DNA of 64,000 bases from Simmondsia chinensis (GCA_018398585.1 JAGTTD010000018.1:9493501-9557500), one strand, 5' to 3'; counted from the stretch's first letter, positions 45,532-58,542 are shown. Numbers and translations: made by a program. The notes: generated by a model not told the origin, from the sequence alone.

Positions 45532-45905
45532 GACAATTAAACCTTGCCAAATGCTCGAGCTCAGATACGCTTCCCTCTTTTAAGAAGGAGTAAATTCGGG
45601 GTTCTTATATCCTCGAGGGAATGGGTAGTCCCTGTCAATAAAGTCAAGGTACAGCTTATTATAGAGGGATCTATTGACTGTTCTAAGGCTTGGCCCATAC
45701 ATTTACTCAAGGAGGGTTGCCAACTGGTCTTGGAGTGGTAGCTTCGGCTCTTTATTATGCACCTGCCTTGACCCCCAAGGGGTTGAGCATCTCAAGAAGG
45801 ATCAATGAGATACCCTGAACTCTCATGATAATTGGATGGGGAAATGGATGTTGTCCTATATACGTAGGATTATAATCCCCTTGGTCAACGTGGCAAACTA
45901 GTTGA
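45532..45905 (-). pseudogene. Tat gag, second segment
   Basis: The minus-strand text contains a recognisable gag stretch (TLLTGTTHSLEDIRTPN-like in one frame, GYKNPEF in another). It continues 51008-52119 across the 45906-51007 insertion. Frames shift repeatedly. Confidence 0.5.
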
Positions 45906-46786
45906 TGTTAAGGTTCAAGATTACTCTTGGATCTTAACCTAGGTTGAGATAGAGAGAGTATGAGATGAGGAGAGAATTTAGAGTTTAGATGAGATAAGAA
46001 GTGAAAGGAGATGAGAAGTAGAGAGAGAGATATCAAAGATATCAATTTTCATTCATCAAAAATTATGAGATTACAAGCTAGAGCCTTACTATTTATACTA
46101 CTTACATGACATGATCTCAAGCAAGAAAAATATCTAGATCAACTAAAAATATCTAACTAACATAACTACTACAATGCCTAACACTTATTACAACAGCCGC
46201 AACCACACTTAACCAAGACTATTACAACTTCTTAAGCTAACAACATCACTTAACAGCCCAAAACATCTACCAGCAGCAGCACACCAACACCAAATAGCCA
46301 CACAGCCAACAACAGCTCAAACCTTGAATTCTCGAATCATAACATTCCCTTCCCCTTGAAAACATTTTTGTTCGCAAGAATGGAAGAGAGTTGAGACTTT
46401 GAAGTTCACTTGTTGCTATAGAAGGAAGCTTGATTGTGCTGAATGGCCTTGCAAATTCACACACCTTGTTGATGCAGATTTTGAAGTATCTCTAGCCCAA
46501 GGTCCTGTTGTTATTGCTTTCATCTGAAGAAAGCACTCTGATATGCAACTGAACACACAAGTATGCTGCTTGTTTCTGCACAATGCTTGCGTTTGAGTGT
46601 ATAGTACTCTTCAGGAGGTTTGCACTGATCAAACCAAACCATCCCAACATCCACAACACATCCACGACACCTCATGATGCAGTTAATATAGCTCACAATT
46701 CTATCTTGCTGCAGAGAGCCATAAAACGCATCAACACTTCTGAATTTTTGCTTGAAGTATGCTGCACAACAGAATTTGAATGTCGT

Positions 46787-48676
46787 TCAACCCATAAGTC
46801 TACATATGAAGTCCTTGAACATCTCGGGAAGCCTTCCAAACTCAAACCAAGTGAACCAAGTATCAAAATCTGCTTGTAAACATCCCCAAGTGCAGCTCAA
46901 ACAGCCCCATATTCTGATCTTGGTAACAAAACACATTAAAATCCCATGAGAATGCAGCTGCAACCATTTCATCTTGGATCTTATCCAATATTTGTATTGC
47001 TTAAACATCCACTTACTAAACCATCCCAGACCAAGCTCAACAAACTCTTGATTGCTTCCCAATTCCGCATGTAGTGCTGCAGAGCTCAAAATTGCAGCAG
47101 TGTTAAACCGATACACCACATAGTTGTGGATATGACAGATTTCAACTCGATTTCTATCCATATGTAATCTTCTTGATGCGAACAAGTTATGACATCTTCC
47201 CAAAATCATAATAGCACCAATCACACACCATTTGAGCAACACATTTATTTCTGACAGTGAAGGAAGTGCAATTCTCCCAGAATTTTCTGCAGCCCCTATT
47301 ACTTTTATTGCTTGAATCTTGAGTGTGAACTTGTAAGATCTGAAAATTTCAGCTTCCTCTTTCAATAATCTTGCATAGATCACACCATAGGCTCCCATTC
47401 TTTGATCTTGACAAAACACAGAGAGGATGCACCAGAAATTTTGAATACATTGCTGTCTAATCTTGTTCACTTGAACACTTGTGACTTTGGCTCGAAAATC
47501 TGGTCCTATGCTCCACCAAGTTAAGAACTCATGAGTCACACTTGAATTCCAAGGACACAAGGTCTTCACTTGAATCCTCAAAGCAACCCTATTGACAGAA
47601 TTTATTCTGCAGCTCACAACTTCCAGCCCGTTCTCAAGACTTTCTTGGCTCCCATGTTCATCCAGCCACCTAATTTGCCTCAAATGATCAAGCTTTGCTT
47701 TCTTGTCAATTGTTATCTTCTGCATCACTACTTGTCTATGCTTACTATCTTTAGTTACAAACAAGAAGCTCACAACACCATCAGATCCTCTCTGAACTGC
47801 TTCTACTTCTGCAGCTAACCAACTTGACAAATCTTGATTGAATGGCTCAATCTTAGTAAATGAATTTGCTCCGGCCCTCAAATACTGCACCTCCACCTTA
47901 AATTCAGGAGGCCTCACCTTTGGATGCACCATTGGAGCATGTTCTTTGTCCATAGCTTGATAAGTACCTAACCTTAGTTTGGAACTCAATACACTTGTCA
48001 ATTTGTTGTCCAACATTGTCATTCCAAACCCAAAACAGGAACCAAACTCCACCAAAGCCTCAAGGGATCTTCCAACTTCAATTACATCAGTTAAAGCACC
48101 TATTGTACTGATTTTGGTCTGAACATGAATCTGTTTCAGCATTTTACTGAATTTATACACCTCCAACAACTCAATTGCTTGTACAAACACAAAGCTTTGC
48201 CTTTGTTGAACCTTGAAACGCACTCTCGCAGCTTGATTACTTTGTTTCAGCAAGGAATCTACCCTTTTTAGCTTCACATAGCCTTGAGAATCTTCTCCCG
48301 GATCAGGAGGAAACTCGTCATAGGAGTGTGTATTTGAATACAACTTTACCTCACTCCAAGAACCTTGCAATGTAGCAATTACATTACTGCCAGCACAAAT
48401 CAAATGCTGATTTCAAGTAACAAGATGCCTTGGAGAAATGCTTAACACAATTTGTGGTGCTATCATTGTTACTACAGCAGTAACATCAGCTTTCCCAATT
48501 GAATTCATATGTTTTGTTATTGCCAACCCTTGTATACTAGCATCTACATTTGTAAAATCAGTAGCTTGAGTTAGTTCTTGTTGCCTAGCTTCTTCCCGTG
48601 GACCATTCTGACGTCCCTTACTTGATTTGGACTCAATTACAGCAACTACCAGTTGTTCAGTGTTCTGTTCTTGCAA
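46787..48676 (-). CDS. Unidentified ORF of the non-autonomous element (one internal stop)
   Basis: The frame is open from about 48412 to 46787 (~540 codons) and, after a TGA at 48413-48415, extends upstream in the same frame to 48676 (88 more codons). No ATG is obvious at either start. I do not recognise a family. There is no D-S/T-G protease triad, Y/F-x-D-D or zinc knuckle. It has a mixed charged first half (KRVDSLLKQSNQAARVRFKV) and a tryptophan- and cysteine-rich end (WFSKWMFKQYKYW, ending FICRLMG). A segment around HVQTKIST and DVIEVG looks similar to text near 63850-63890 in the element at 61143. It may be a diverged gag-like or captured sequence. The length of open frame in an element with old LTRs is notable. 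Confidence 0.5.
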
Positions 48677-48903
48677 AACTCAGAAGCTCCTTAGGCTGAC
48701 ACCCAACCTCACGCTTCAATTTCTGCTTTGTAATCTTCTTTTTACCCCAAAAATCTTTCAACGCTTCATTTAGATGGTTCCTCTTCACTTTACTCTTTGC
48801 TTTCTTTATCATTCCCTTGACATATGAATCGTATTCTCATTCCGGAAACATATCTTAGCTGAAAAAAAGCATTCATATATTTGGGTTTATGCATGAAAAA
48901 AGA

Positions 48904-49242
48904 CTATTTATCAGTATTTAGATGTACCTCAACATCTACAAGATACTCTAACCCTAGCAAAGAGTCTTCATAATGATCAACTTGTTCAAACTCAGGTTCT
49001 TCTAACTTGTTTTCATCAATTTCGGCATTACCTTGGTCTAACTCATCTTCATAATCTTTGAACTCTTGTTGTATAACGGTATCCCTTAGCTCAGGGAACT
49101 CATTTGCATCAAGAACACCAGCACCATCTCGATTGATGTTTGTATACTGATGAGCTGAATACTGCCGATCCAAAATTCGCTGTAGCCCTTTGTCCCATGC
49201 CTGTTTCATTTTCTGCCAAAACTCCTCACGTTCTTGTCTCAA
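48904..49242 (-). pseudogene. Gag-N-terminus-like ORF of the non-autonomous element
   Basis: A 112-codon frame: MRQEREEFWQKMKQAWDKGL (first residue from a TTG codon), followed by a very acidic stretch (EFKDYEDELDQ, ELEEPEFEQ-like). The helical, charged N-terminus is reminiscent of chromovirus gag starts but no domain is firm. It lies upstream of the long ORF and in a different frame. The region 49243-50359 is non-coding leader. Confidence 0.35.
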
Positions 49243-50373
49243 TTCTTGCTTTACTCATCACAAATTGACAAGCGCTATCATCAACCATACCAGCCATATT
49301 TGCAATGAACAGCAATGCTTCGATCTGAAACAGCTCAGTTCGCAGAAATACAAGTTCGAAAATCACAGAAGAGTGAAACTTGTTTCGCAACTCTTCAACA
49401 GCAGATTGCTTAATGAAGTTCTACTCCTTCGTTCGCACAAAACAATTCCCTGCTAATGGATCCTCTACCATCACTGAGTACAAACCCCAATATGCAGATT
49501 TTAGCACATAGAGAACTCGAACCAAACCCTAACTGAGATGCTTTCTGAGTAATAGACTTACAATTCTGAATTAGGCTCGACTCTAGACCGCAATCAAGTC
49601 CTCAACACAATACTCAAAGCAATCTTCAAGAACGAAATCAGATTTCACACTTTCGGTTCTCAGTTTAGTTGTCATATTTGCGTCTAAGCAAATCTCAACT
49701 CAATAACATATAATTCTTAAGAATCAACTGAATTCTCACCACTTCTACGCTTATTAACACGAATTATATCACAAATTAGCAACAACGCAGACTCTGATCG
49801 AATTGTAACTTGAAGTTCAGAGAACAGTTACCTCAACCTCAATTACTGAATTGTAGAATCTGAATTAACCTCAATTCAGCTTGTTTTTGATCTTTTGATT
49901 ATGATCAAGTGTAATGTTGATCCAATAGCTCACTTTAACTTCTTCTCCCACTGATCAGATGAATGTTTGATCAAGAACAATTATGCTCAGCACTCAACTT
50001 CAGCAACTAATGCTATGCTTCAGCACTCAACTTTAGCAGCTAATGCTTGATCAATTCTACTGAATTCAATCTGAATCAGCTTTGATGTTGAATGTAATCA
50101 ACAAATACTGTTCAATTAAACTTTCTTCATTGTAATTCAATCAGATTTATCCCAACCGAAAGCAATTTCTAGGAACTTGCAGATCAAAAATGCATATGAT
50201 AGTACATAAACTCTTCAAGTTTAGAATTCAGAATTGAATTCTTGATCACCTAAAACTGGACTAAGTCAGTATCAAACTATTTTTGTTGATTAATTGCAAC
50301 ACAATCAATCAAATTTTGTATTTTTCCTGATTTTGAGCTTGATTCGGAAGCAAATAAAGGCTCTGATACCAAT

Positions 50374-50568
50374 TGTTAAGGTTCAAGATTACTCTTGGAT
50401 CTTAACCTAGGTTGAGATAGAGAGAGTATGAGATGAGGAGAGAATTTAGAGTTTAGATGAGATAAGAAGTGAAAGGAGATGAGAAGTAGAGAGAGAGATA
50501 TAATGTTATGATTAGAGAATTCAAGGTTTGAGCTTGATTTAGAAGCAAATCAAGGCTCTGATACCAAT
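50374..50568 (-). repeat. Partial duplicated LTR and inverted LTR end
   Basis: 50374-50502 repeats the first 129 bp of the LTR. 50504-50534 is the other LTR end in inverted orientation (tgttatgattagagaattc). 50535-50568 repeats the leader and primer site. The complete LTR follows at 50569. Confidence 0.75.
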
Positions 50569-51007
50569 TGTTAAGATTCAAGATAACTCTTGGATCTTAA
50601 CTTAGGTTGAGATAGAGAGAGCATGAGATGAGGAGAGAATTTAGAGTTTAGATGAGACAAGAAGTGAAAGGAGATGAGAAGTAAAGAGAGAGATATCAAA
50701 GATATCAATTTTCATTCATCAAAAATTATGAGATTACAAGCTAGAGCCTTGCTATTTATACTACTTACATGACATGAGCTTAAGCAAGGAAAATATCTAG
50801 ATCAACTAAAAATATCTAACTAACATAACTACTACAATGCCTAACACTTATTACAACAGCAGCAACCACACTTAACTAAGACCATTTCAACTTCTTAAGC
50901 TAACAACATCACTTAACAACCCAAAACATCTACCAGCAGCAGCACACCAGCACCAAACAGCCACACAGCCAACAACAGCTCAAACCTTGAATTCTCGGAT
51001 CATAACA

Positions 51008-52119
51008 GTTGATTAGCCAAAATGTATGGACGAACAAACCCTAAGGTCTGGGGCATGCTTGAGGGCAAACCTCCATTGACTAGCTGTTGGCCAATTATAG
51101 CTTGCTTAATCCCCAAGGTATACTCTTTTGTATGCAGGAAATTGGATTGCCCCCTGGTCTCATACGTGGTAGGAGGCCTAGGAGGAGGACATTGATCCCC
51201 AACATTAGGAACTTGCCTTACACCTACCTCGAGGCTTTGATTAGGCCTTGAAATGACCTCTCCTGCATGGGAAGGGTACATTTGACCTTGACCCTAGTCT
51301 CGGGGGTAGGCATGGCCTGAACGTTGGCGTTGAGGTCCCTTGAGGTCATGGTATACCCTTGATTGAAAGGGCCAGCAATTCCATAAGTTGCGTGATCGTT
51401 TCTATGGCTTGATTCCATGTGAATAGTACCTAGATTAGCCATAGTTGGATTCTGTATTCTTTCAGGGATAGTGTTCGTAACTTGGACTACTGGCATCCTA
51501 GAGCTTGAAAGAACATCAGAGTGCACCCAGTGGGAACCGTGGGAGGAGCTAGCCTTAATTGCCTAATATCCTCCCTAACGGCCTGAACTAAGCCATTGTG
51601 AGTCTCACCCTGCCTTACCAAGATAGGTTCAACTTTAACTGCCACCGGCCTTGCCACATCCTTGGCTACGAGGCTAGCGGTGAAAGATAAGGTTGAATTT
51701 ATTTCAACCAAAACTCTATCAGTTTCTTTATGAAGTCTCTTATTCATTGAGGTTCCAACGTCATTAACGATGGTTCTCAAGGCAGTTGCGTTTTCACGCT
51801 GAGCCGCTAGAGTATGCTATGTCTTAGCATGTTGTTTCTCTTAGATTTATTTCAAAGCCTACTCAAGCCTTTGATCAATGAGTTACATTCGGTGTTTGAG
51901 CATGGCCATAAAGCTCTTTCGAGAATAGCCATCGAGTTCAACTTGCTCGTCTTCTGGGATGTCTTCATCACCTCCGCTTTCATTATCGCAGTTGTGACTC
52001 GTTTCTTCCTCTCGTGATATAGGGCTTTGTTTTGAGAGGTGCTCGAGTGGGGGCCCTCTCGAGGCGAACCCTTCGGGTTCCTCACGCTCGAGAACACTGG
52101 CTCTCCTAATTTTGACCAT
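51008..52119 (-). pseudogene. Tat gag, first segment
   Basis: The minus strand starts near 52119 (MVKIRRASVLEREEPEG) and runs through MNKRLHKETDRVLVEINSTL, then PVVQVTNTIPERIQNPTMAN, to ILANQLL at the insertion. Three overlapping frames are needed, so it is frameshifted. Weakly conserved N-terminal gag of this kind lies directly downstream of the primer site in Tat elements. The identification rests mainly on position. Confidence 0.55.
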
Positions 52120-52190
52120 TGGTGAATGGTTTGAGACTATATTTTAATAATCGACGACGGGGTCAAAGACAGTAACATCTTGTATATCGC

Positions 52191-52208
52191 CTCCCACTGT
52201 GGTCGCCA
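52191..52208 (-). other. Tat primer-binding site
   Basis: The complement reads tggcgaccacagtgggag, eight bases inside the 5' LTR. It begins tggcgac like the tRNA-Arg-type sites reported for Ogre/Tat elements; the tRNA was not verified. Confidence 0.6.
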
Positions 52209-52215
52209 AAAGATG

Positions 52216-53612
52216 TGTTTGCTCATTTTGTCTGTTTAGTGTGTGTATGGTCACCGTAAATACAAAATAAAACAAACATGTATAAATGGGACTCGCAGCG
52301 ACGTGGGAGCGAGCCTAAATTTTGGACCATGCTTGTTTGGCCTTAACCAATCACCTCTTAAAAGGGTTGGTACTTTTGGTGAATCCAACTTTGGTTTGCA
52401 ATATTAATGTGGATTCTACACATACTCCTATTAAAGAGACTTTTTTTATCTATTCTTTTGGATTTTATTTTAGGTTTAATATTTATACATAAATTTAAAT
52501 GAATATGGCCCGGCTCAAGTGATAGTTAGGTGATGGAGCTGAGCCCACATACACTTTTCCTTGAACATTTAAAAGTGTGGAACCAGGGCAGAGACAAACT
52601 CAAGAGCTTAATAGTCCACTTACAAGCATGAGTCAATCCAATTTTTTGGCTTGGCACCCTTGACTTATAATAACTTGAATGAGTTGTTTGACAAGCTTTA
52701 GATGGAATGAATCGCATTTGGATCACTAGATGAGGAGCAACGTAATCAAGGTCAAGCCTTGGCCATCAAATCCCTTAAACGATGACTGAAACCTAAGTTT
52801 ACCTGACTTATCAAGCAATGACCCCAATGTTAGGACAAACGCAATTAAGGTTAAGCCTTGGCCATTAAAGCCTTAAACCAACACCTCAAATATTAACTCA
52901 TCGGTTGTTTGGAACAGCTTAAAACGAGGAGTTCATACCTGAAACTTGAAATTCTGTAGTGCCTTAGATGAAAGCAAGTACAAAAATTTGCTATGTTGTG
53001 CTAAACTGTGCTAAGTTAAGCTATTCCTAGGTAAAAAGCATAGGTGTGCTGCAACAGAAAAGTTGAAGAACCTTTGTATGGTGGTGTTGGACACTTTACA
53101 ACTACTATAGTGTTTCTTATTTATAGAAAAACGAAATAATTGATGAATCCTACAATCCTGGCATATCTTCCCCATGTCTGCATCAATTCTTCTTTGGTGC
53201 ACTGAATGGGCATTGATCGTGCCTTGAAAACGTGTGCTTAAGTCTCTTTCTAGAAGCCCCATGTTCGTGTAATTCACTGGAGTACCTTCTGGATGCCTCA
53301 TATTTATCTGGATATATTTGAGGCTCATGCTCCTTGATATGCGCTTAAAATAACTGTCTTGAGCTTCAAAACCACATTTCTTGCAGCCTTTTGGTAAGTC
53401 CAGCAAGCTCATGTCTTGTTTTCCCCATCAAGCGCAATAAGAGACCACCATCCTTTAAGGGATTTAACTCACATATGCAACTGGGCTCAAGATGCCTTTA
53501 TCGTAATATTTAAAGGCCAGACATCCCTTGAGGATGGCCCCATGTGGCAGACACCTGTCCTTAAGTCTCAAAATGGGGTCGTCCCAACTCCCTCAAGTTT
53601 GAGGTATAAATA
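52216..53612 (-). repeat. Tat 5' LTR (1.4 kb)
   Basis: It matches 18202-20353 minus the MITE. Its right end, tataaata, corresponds to tataaaca in the other LTR. gagat follows as the target duplication. Confidence 0.82.
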
Positions 53613-53764
53613 GAGATTGGTGTTGTGTATTGGCGGTTGCAGGTTGATGATTTTCTGTACACGAAAAAGTTCCAGTTGCCTCTATTAGGGAAGAAGCCTG
53701 AGGATATGGAGGACAAGGAGCGGAACTTGTTGGACCGACAAGTTTTTGGTGTGATTCAAGTTAC
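53613..53764 (+). pseudogene. Copia gag, second segment
   Basis: It reads VYWRLQVDDFLYTKK, then LPLLGKKPEDMEDKE and LLDRQVFGVIQV, and stops at the solo LTR. The frame continues at 58543 with TLSWTVAHN. This is the conserved N-terminal gag of Copia elements. Confidence 0.8.
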
Positions 53765-56700
53765 TATTGGGACGAATTTCAAAAATTTTCCCTAATTTGA
53801 TAAAGTTAACACATCGGAATGGTTTAAAATACTTAATTTTAAACCTAAGATTGATTTAAAATTCATAATTTTAAATCTACATATTTAAATTTTTAATTTA
53901 AATCTACAGGCCTCTACTCTAATACATTCATAAAAATAACATGAATAATAAGAAAATTGTAAATAAATAGAAAAGTGAAAACTTAAAAGAGAAGGAAAGA
54001 AAAACATACCTGGAATTGCTCTAAATAAAGAAAATCGGAATAATAATAATTACTTCGAGAAAATCGAGACTCAGCTACCTTCTATACAATGACCTCGAAA
54101 CCGCTAAGAGAGTGGGCTCCAAAAAATATTAAACTAAGGAAAGAAAAATTCCAACAAAATTTTTTCTCTCCAATTAAGTCCCTTAAAGTCAACACTTTCT
54201 AAAACCCTTAATCTTTAAGTGGATGCCAAACCATATAACTAATACCTTTATTTATAGTAGAGTACCGGAGCGAAAACAGGCTGAAAAATTGATGTGGGAC
54301 GTGTCACAAAAACACAAAAAGCAGCATTTTAGTATTTAAAATAGTCAAAATGTCGCGTTTCAGAGCGTGGGCAAACACGCGTGTTAGCGCCAATAAAATG
54401 CTGCCACGTGGCTGCGCTTGATTCGTTCGCGCGCGCGGACGCGGATAGTCACAAGGAGATGTCCCAGCGAGGGACGCGCAGATTGTGAGTTGCTTTTACG
54501 TTTTTCGATTTTGATTTGTTTTGCACTTGTAAAAATTCATCTTATGAATTTTAATTTTTTTAAAAATTACTTTATCTATCATTTTAAAATTTTTTTATCT
54601 CATAAATAATATATGGCAAAATTAAATTTATTTATCTCATGAATTCTTTAATATTTTTTTGATGACAATAAAAACAGAGGCTTGCACAGGAACCTAAGGG
54701 ATAATTTAAATCTAGCTCCAAATGGGTTAAATTAATTAGCATCTCATAATAAAATTTAATTACCATTTAATGAGACTTAATTCCACTAAATAAATCTCAC
54801 TGCACTCTAGACTTAAATAATTTATTCAATATTTTCCAAATAGACTGTATTGATGACAAGAACCCCTCCACTAGATGTCCATGACAAAGAATAAATATAA
54901 CTACTACCATTATCCTTCTCACAACTTTTTCATTAGTTACCGACTCACTCTTCACTGAATAATTCATTTATACTTGAACATATTTATAGTGTATATTCCA
55001 AATGTCAAACACCTAGACTACTTTGGCTAAAGATTCCGAACTATTCAAATACTTGCTAATCAACTAAAGGGACATCCGGGCAAATATGCGTGTTAATAAA
55101 ATGCTGCCACGTGGATGCGCTTGATTTGTCTGCCCGCGCGGATGCGGATCGGAACAGGGAAACGTCCTAGAGGGCGACGCACGGATCATGAGCTGCTTTT
55201 GCGATATTTGATTATTTTTTTTTTTTTTGTTTCACACTTGTAAAAATTCATATTCTAAATTTTAATTTTTCTTAAAAATATTTCATCGTGTAATTTTTTA
55301 TTTTTATTTATATTATAATAATATTTGATAAAATTAAATTTATTCATCTAATAAATTTTTTAATATTTTTTCGATGGCAATAAAAACAGAGGCTTGTGCA
55401 AGGACCTTATGGACAATTTAAATCTAGCTCCAAATGGATTAAATTAATTACCATCTTATGATAAAAATTAACAATTTAATGAGACTTAATTCCCCTAAAT
55501 AAATCTCATCGCACTTTAGACTTAAATCATTTAGTCGATATTTTTCAAATAAACTGTAAAGACGAAAACAACCCCTCCATTAGATGTTCATGACAAAGAA
55601 TAAATACAACTACTACCATTATCCTTATCACAACTTTTTCATTAGTTATCGACTCGCCTTTCACTAAATAATTTATTTTTACTTAAGCATATTCATAGTA
55701 TAAATTCTAAATGTCAAACATCTGGAACACTTTGGCCAAAGATTCTGAACTATTCAAATGCGTGCGAATCAACTAAGGGGACATCTGGGTAAATACATGT
55801 GTTAGCGCCAATAAAATGCTGCCACGTGACTGCACTTGATTTGTCCACACCCGCGGACGCGAATCGTCACATGGAGATGTCCCAACAGGCGACGCGCGGA
55901 TCGTGATCTACTTTGCGATTTTTGATTCTTTTTTTGTTTCCCACTTGTAAAAATTCATCTTATAAATTTTAATTTTTCAAAAAGTATTTTATTTTATAAT
56001 TTATAATTTTTATTTATCTCATAAATAATATTTGGCAAAATTAAATTTACTCATCTCATGAATTCTTTAATATTTTTTTGATGACAATAAAAACAGAGGT
56101 TTGGAGAGGAATTTTCGGGACAATTTAAATCTAACTCAAAATGGGTTAAATTAATTACCATCTCACAATAAAATTTAATTACCAGTTAATGAGACCTAAT
56201 TTCACTAAATAAATGTCACTGCACTCTAGACTTAAATCACTTATTCGATATTTTCCAAATAGATTGTATTGATGAGAACAACTCCTCCACTAGATGTTCA
56301 TTACAAAGAATAAACATAACTACTACCATTATCCTTCTCACAATTTTTTCATTAGTTACCGACTCGCCTTTCACTAAATAATTTATTTATACTTGAACAT
56401 ATTCATATTAGAAATTCCAAATGTCAAATATCTGGACCACTTTGGCCAAAGATTTCGAACTATTCAAATACTTGCAAATCAACTAAGGGGACATCTGGGT
56501 AAATACATGTGTTAGCGCCAATAAAATGCTGCCACGTGACTGCACTTGATTTGTCCACACGCGCGGACGCGAATCATCACATGAAGACGTCCCAACAAGC
56601 GACGCGCGGATCGTGATCTACTTTTGCGATTTTCGATTCTTTTTTTGTTTTCCACTTGTAAAAATTCATCTTATAAATTTTAATTTTTCAAAAAGTATTT

Positions 56701-58542
56701 TATTTTATAATTTATAATTTTTATTTATCTCATAAATAATATTTGGCAAAATTAAATTTACTCATCTTATGAATTATTTAATATTTTTCCCATAACAATA
56801 AAAATAGAGGCTTGCACGGGGACCTCAGAGAATATTTAAATCTAGCTCCAAATGGGTTAAATTAATTACCATCTCATGATAAAATTTAATTAATATTTAA
56901 TGAGAGTTAATTCCACTAAATAAATCTCACTGCACTCTAAACTTAGGTCATTTATTTGATATTTTTCAAATAGACTATATTGATGACCACAACCCCTCCC
57001 CTAGATGTCCATGACAAAAAATAAATATAACTACTATCATTATCCTTCTCACAGCTTTTCTATTAGTTACCTACTAGCCCTTCATTGAATAATTCATTTA
57101 TACTTGAACATATTCATAATATAAATTTCAAATATCAAACTCTTGGACCACTTCAGCCAAAGATTCTGAACTATTCAAATACTTGCGAATCAACTAAGGG
57201 GACATCTTTGTAAATACGCGTGTTAGGGCCAATAAAATGTTGCCACGTGGCTGTGCTTGATTCATCCGTGTACGCGGACGCGGGTCGTCATAGGGAGACG
57301 TCCCAGCGGGCGACTCGCAGATCGTGAGCTGCTTTTGCGATTTTTGATTTTTTATTGTTTCCCACTTGTAAAAATTATCTTATGAATTTTAATTTTTCAA
57401 AATTTATTTTATTTTATAATTTTTAATTTTTATTTGTCTCATAAATAATGTTTGGCAAAATTAAATTTACTCATCTCATGAATTCTTTAATATTTTTCTA
57501 ATAGCAATAAAACAAAAGCTTGCGCAAGGATCTCTGGGACAATTTAAATCTAGCTCCAAATTGGTTAAATTAATTACCATCTCATGATAAAATTTAGTTA
57601 CCATTTAATGAGACTTAATTCCACTAAATAATTCTCACTGCACTCTAGACTTAATCATTATTTGATATTTTAAAAACATACTGTATTGATGACAACAACC
57701 TCTCCACTAGATGTCCATGACAAATAATAAATATAACTACACCATTATCCTTCTCACAGTTTTTCCATTAGTCACCGACTTGCCCTTCACTGAATAATTC
57801 ATTTCTACTTGAACATATTCATAGTATAAATTTCAAATATCCAACACTAGGAACACTTAGGCCAAAGATTCCGAATTATTCAAATACTTGCGAATCAACT
57901 AAGGGGACCTCTTTATCTCATAAGAGACTGTAGATTCCATATGAAATACTCGATCCTTGTCGCGCTTCACACTACTACCCAGTATACGTGGCAATTCAGT
58001 CATTTGTCTAAACCTTACTTATAGTACATCAAAGCAACTAATGCTCCATGCACAAGTCCATAATACTTTCAGGATTTAGAGTCGTTGTTCAAATAGTACA
58101 ACATGAATCACTCATCTCCGATAGTTGTCTAGAAACAAGTAACTCACATGGTCCAACTTAGTGTGTCTTACTAAAGACACCAACCTAGCACTTTTGGATC
58201 ACCATCCACATGATCAAGACAAGTCATCTAAAGTGTAACATTATAGTGTTAGCATACAAGTGGTCCAAACTTGTCTTTGATTATGAGTTTTTCAAACAAC
58301 AATCCATACCATTTGTTCCAAGTTTATCTGTGTGTTAATCGCATAAACCACTAATAACAAACATGTAAATTATAGTATGAGGACTACACCCATCTCATGC
58401 ATGTTATCAAAAAGAAAATCACGCGCAGTATATATGCTCACTTACACAAATTTATCAAGGAAACAACTGGGACTTCAATTTTATTCTTTAATAAAATAAT
58501 ATTTGCATAATAAATATGGATTTCAGGATACTAATCCTAACA
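53765..58542 (-). mobile_element. Exceptionally long solo LTR (4.78 kb) with a five-unit tandem array
   Basis: It begins tattgggacg (TG mutated to TA), ends taatcctaaca, and is flanked by a perfect gttac duplication (53760-53764 and 58543-58547) inside Copia gag. The beginning matches the LTR at 44586. No coding or primer site is inside. Five ~710 bp units occupy 54368-57909, with unique LTR sequence on either side (57910-58542 on the right). Minus orientation is inferred from the LTR at 44586. Confidence 0.85.
54368..57909. repeat. 710 bp tandem repeat, five units
   Basis: The anchor gtgtta occurs at 54381, 55090, 55799, 56509 and 57220, spacing 709-711 bp. Each unit has a CpG-rich block around tgccacgtg, an AT-rich block with atctcataaat, and a block with ctccaaatgggttaaatta. 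Units differ by scattered substitutions and small indels. Confidence 0.92.

Larger units (their letters stand above)
45906..51007 (-). mobile_element. Non-autonomous LTR retrotransposon with an unidentified long ORF
   Basis: LTRs at 45906-46343 (438 bp) and 50569-51007 (439 bp) are direct repeats starting tgttaag and ending atcataaca. The 5 bp duplication gttga (45901-45905 and 51008-51012) is perfect. A tRNA-Met-type primer site lies at 50554-50568 (complement), and a second one at 50360-50373 next to a partial LTR. A purine tract follows the left LTR (46344-46357, complement). No protease, RT or integrase was recognised in 4.2 kb of interior; two ORF regions are described separately. LTR ends and layout resemble those of Reina. 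Confidence 0.82.
18202..53612 (-). mobile_element. Full-length Tat-type Ty3/gypsy element, hollowed by nested insertions
   Basis: Minus-strand order: 5' LTR (53612-52216), primer-binding site (52208-52191), gag (52119-51008 and 45905-45532), protease (~38150-37790), the end of RT with RNase H (34745-34250), an additional RNase H (34139-33849), integrase (33800-32810 and 24574-24278), an antisense plant-mobile-domain ORF, and 3' LTR (20353-18202). Flanks gagac (18197-18201) and gagat (53613-53617) agree at 4 of 5. The extra RNase H after the RT-linked one and the antisense ORF fit the Tat lineage. The main body of RT is missing between 34745 and 37790. Confidence 0.85.
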
